This document shows, piece by piece, positions 5,716 to 6,269 of a stretch of 6,269 nucleotides of DNA (within the stretch, counting starts at the first letter, position 1; each line of letters starts with the position of its first letter). The position numbers and the translations under genes were made by a program. This DNA comes from PALSA-555 sp036521915 (GTDB lineage: Bacteria > Actinomycetota > Acidimicrobiia > IMCC26256 > PALSA-555), in the NCBI GenBank assembly GCA_036521915.1, contig DATDGU010000066.1, forward strand, positions 1 to 6,269. Direction: 5' to 3'. The notes beneath the pieces were generated by a model that had not been told where the DNA came from, did no database searches, and saw only the letters and a program-made list of their open reading frames with translations.

Positions 5716-6269
5716 TTGGAGGCGCTGCAGGGGACCCTGCTCGGCGAGGGCGACCCCGTCGTCGAGGCCGGCCCGGTGGAGCGCGTCGCGCTCGACGCGA
5801 CGTCGTGGGTCGACCTCGGCCGCGGCTGGCTGCGCGGCGCCGACTCGCTGCTGGCGACGCTGGTCGAGACCGTGCCGTGGCGCCAGGGCCGCCGCAAGAT
5901 GTACGACCGCGTGCTCGACGACCCGCGGCTGTCCCGCTGGTACCACGCAGAGAGCCCGCTGCCCGATCCGACGCTCGACGTGATCCGCGGCGCGCTGTCG
6001 GCTCGCTACCGCGTGCCGTTCGGGTCGGTGGGGCTGAACTACTACCGCAACGGGCGCGACAGCGTCGCGTTCCACCGCGATCGCGAGCTCCGCCACCTCG
6101 ACGACACGCTCGTGGCGATCGTGACGCTCGGCGCCGCCCGGCCCTTCCTCGTGCGCCCCCGCGCCGGCGGCGCGTCCCGCGACCTGCGACCCGCATCCGG
6201 TGACCTGCTCGTCATGGGCGGCCGCACCCAGGCCGACTGGGAGCACGGTGTGCCGAAGGTCGCCGCGGC
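5716..6269 (+). CDS. alkB: AlkB-family Fe(II)/2-oxoglutarate-dependent DNA repair dioxygenase, 3'-truncated by the window edge
   Basis: This is an AlkB-like enzyme that would remove alkyl lesions from DNA or RNA bases by oxidative dealkylation using Fe(II), 2-oxoglutarate and O2. 184 codons are visible, against about 200-210 in the family, so roughly the last 20 residues are missing, including the Arg residues that bind 2-oxoglutarate. Landmarks are WLRGADSLL (38-46), VPWRQGRRKMYDR (53-65), LNYYRNGRDSVAFHRD (107-122) with the iron ligands H120 and D122, the nucleotide-recognition-like RPRAGG (147-152), LLVMGGRTQADWEHGVPK (164-181) and the third iron ligand H177. The TTG at 5716 was chosen because it places the family-typical N-terminal TLLG segment at residues 7-10 and coincides with the start expected from the TAGACT promoter. 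The ATG at 5695 in the same frame lies inside the putative operator and lacks a Shine-Dalgarno. Family assignment is firm; the start is less so. Confidence 0.9.
   Translation, partial: MEALQGTLLGEGDPVVEAGPVERVALDATSWVDLGRGWLRGADSLLATLVETVPWRQGRRKMYDRVLDDPRLSRWYHAESPLPDPTLDVIRGALSARYRVPFGSVGLNYYRNGRDSVAFHRDRELRHLDDTLVAIVTLGAARPFLVRPRAGGASRDLRPASGDLLVMGGRTQADWEHGVPKVAA

Overview
The window is very GC-rich, with third codon positions overwhelmingly G or C, GTG/TTG starts and almost no non-coding DNA. Together with the FadE-, crotonase- and AlkB-like protein sequences this points to a high-GC actinomycetote. An Acidimicrobiia-type lineage is possible but cannot be fixed from this stretch. Seven protein-coding genes are supported, two of them cut by the window edges. 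No RNA gene, insertion sequence, CRISPR array or replication origin was seen.

Bases 1-4065 (+ strand) are one tightly packed catabolic operon: an acyl-CoA dehydrogenase (5' end missing), two tandem crotonase-fold proteins and an AMP-forming acyl-CoA synthetase. Each gene overlaps the previous one by the same four bases, GTGA, so they are probably translationally coupled. Together they could activate an unknown carboxylic acid to its CoA thioester, desaturate it, and act on the enoyl-CoA. No 3-hydroxyacyl-CoA dehydrogenase or thiolase is in the window, so the pathway is incomplete here and the substrate is not determined. Both crotonases carry His where classical enoyl-CoA hydratase has its two catalytic Glu. 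Their last ~77 shared codons are about 93% identical, against about 56% protein identity upstream, which suggests gene conversion or a recent partial duplication.

Bases 4068-5539 (- strand) hold a two-gene membrane unit, convergent with the catabolic operon: a flippase-like protein with the lysylphosphatidylglycerol-synthase transmembrane domain, then a small DUF3054 membrane protein, again joined by a GTGA overlap. The stop codons of the two convergent operons lie 2 bp apart, inside a perfect 12-bp palindrome.

Bases 5540-5715 are a divergent intergenic region with GC-rich repeats, a good ribosome binding site for the flippase gene, and a LexA/SOS-box-like site followed by a TAGACT -10 element. 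Downstream, running off the right edge, is an AlkB-family Fe(II)/2-oxoglutarate DNA repair dioxygenase. The promoter layout suggests SOS control and a leaderless TTG start.

The gene families are ordinary, and I do not see a clearly new system. The points most worth checking are the paired His/His crotonases with the homogenised C-terminus, and the SOS-like alkB promoter.
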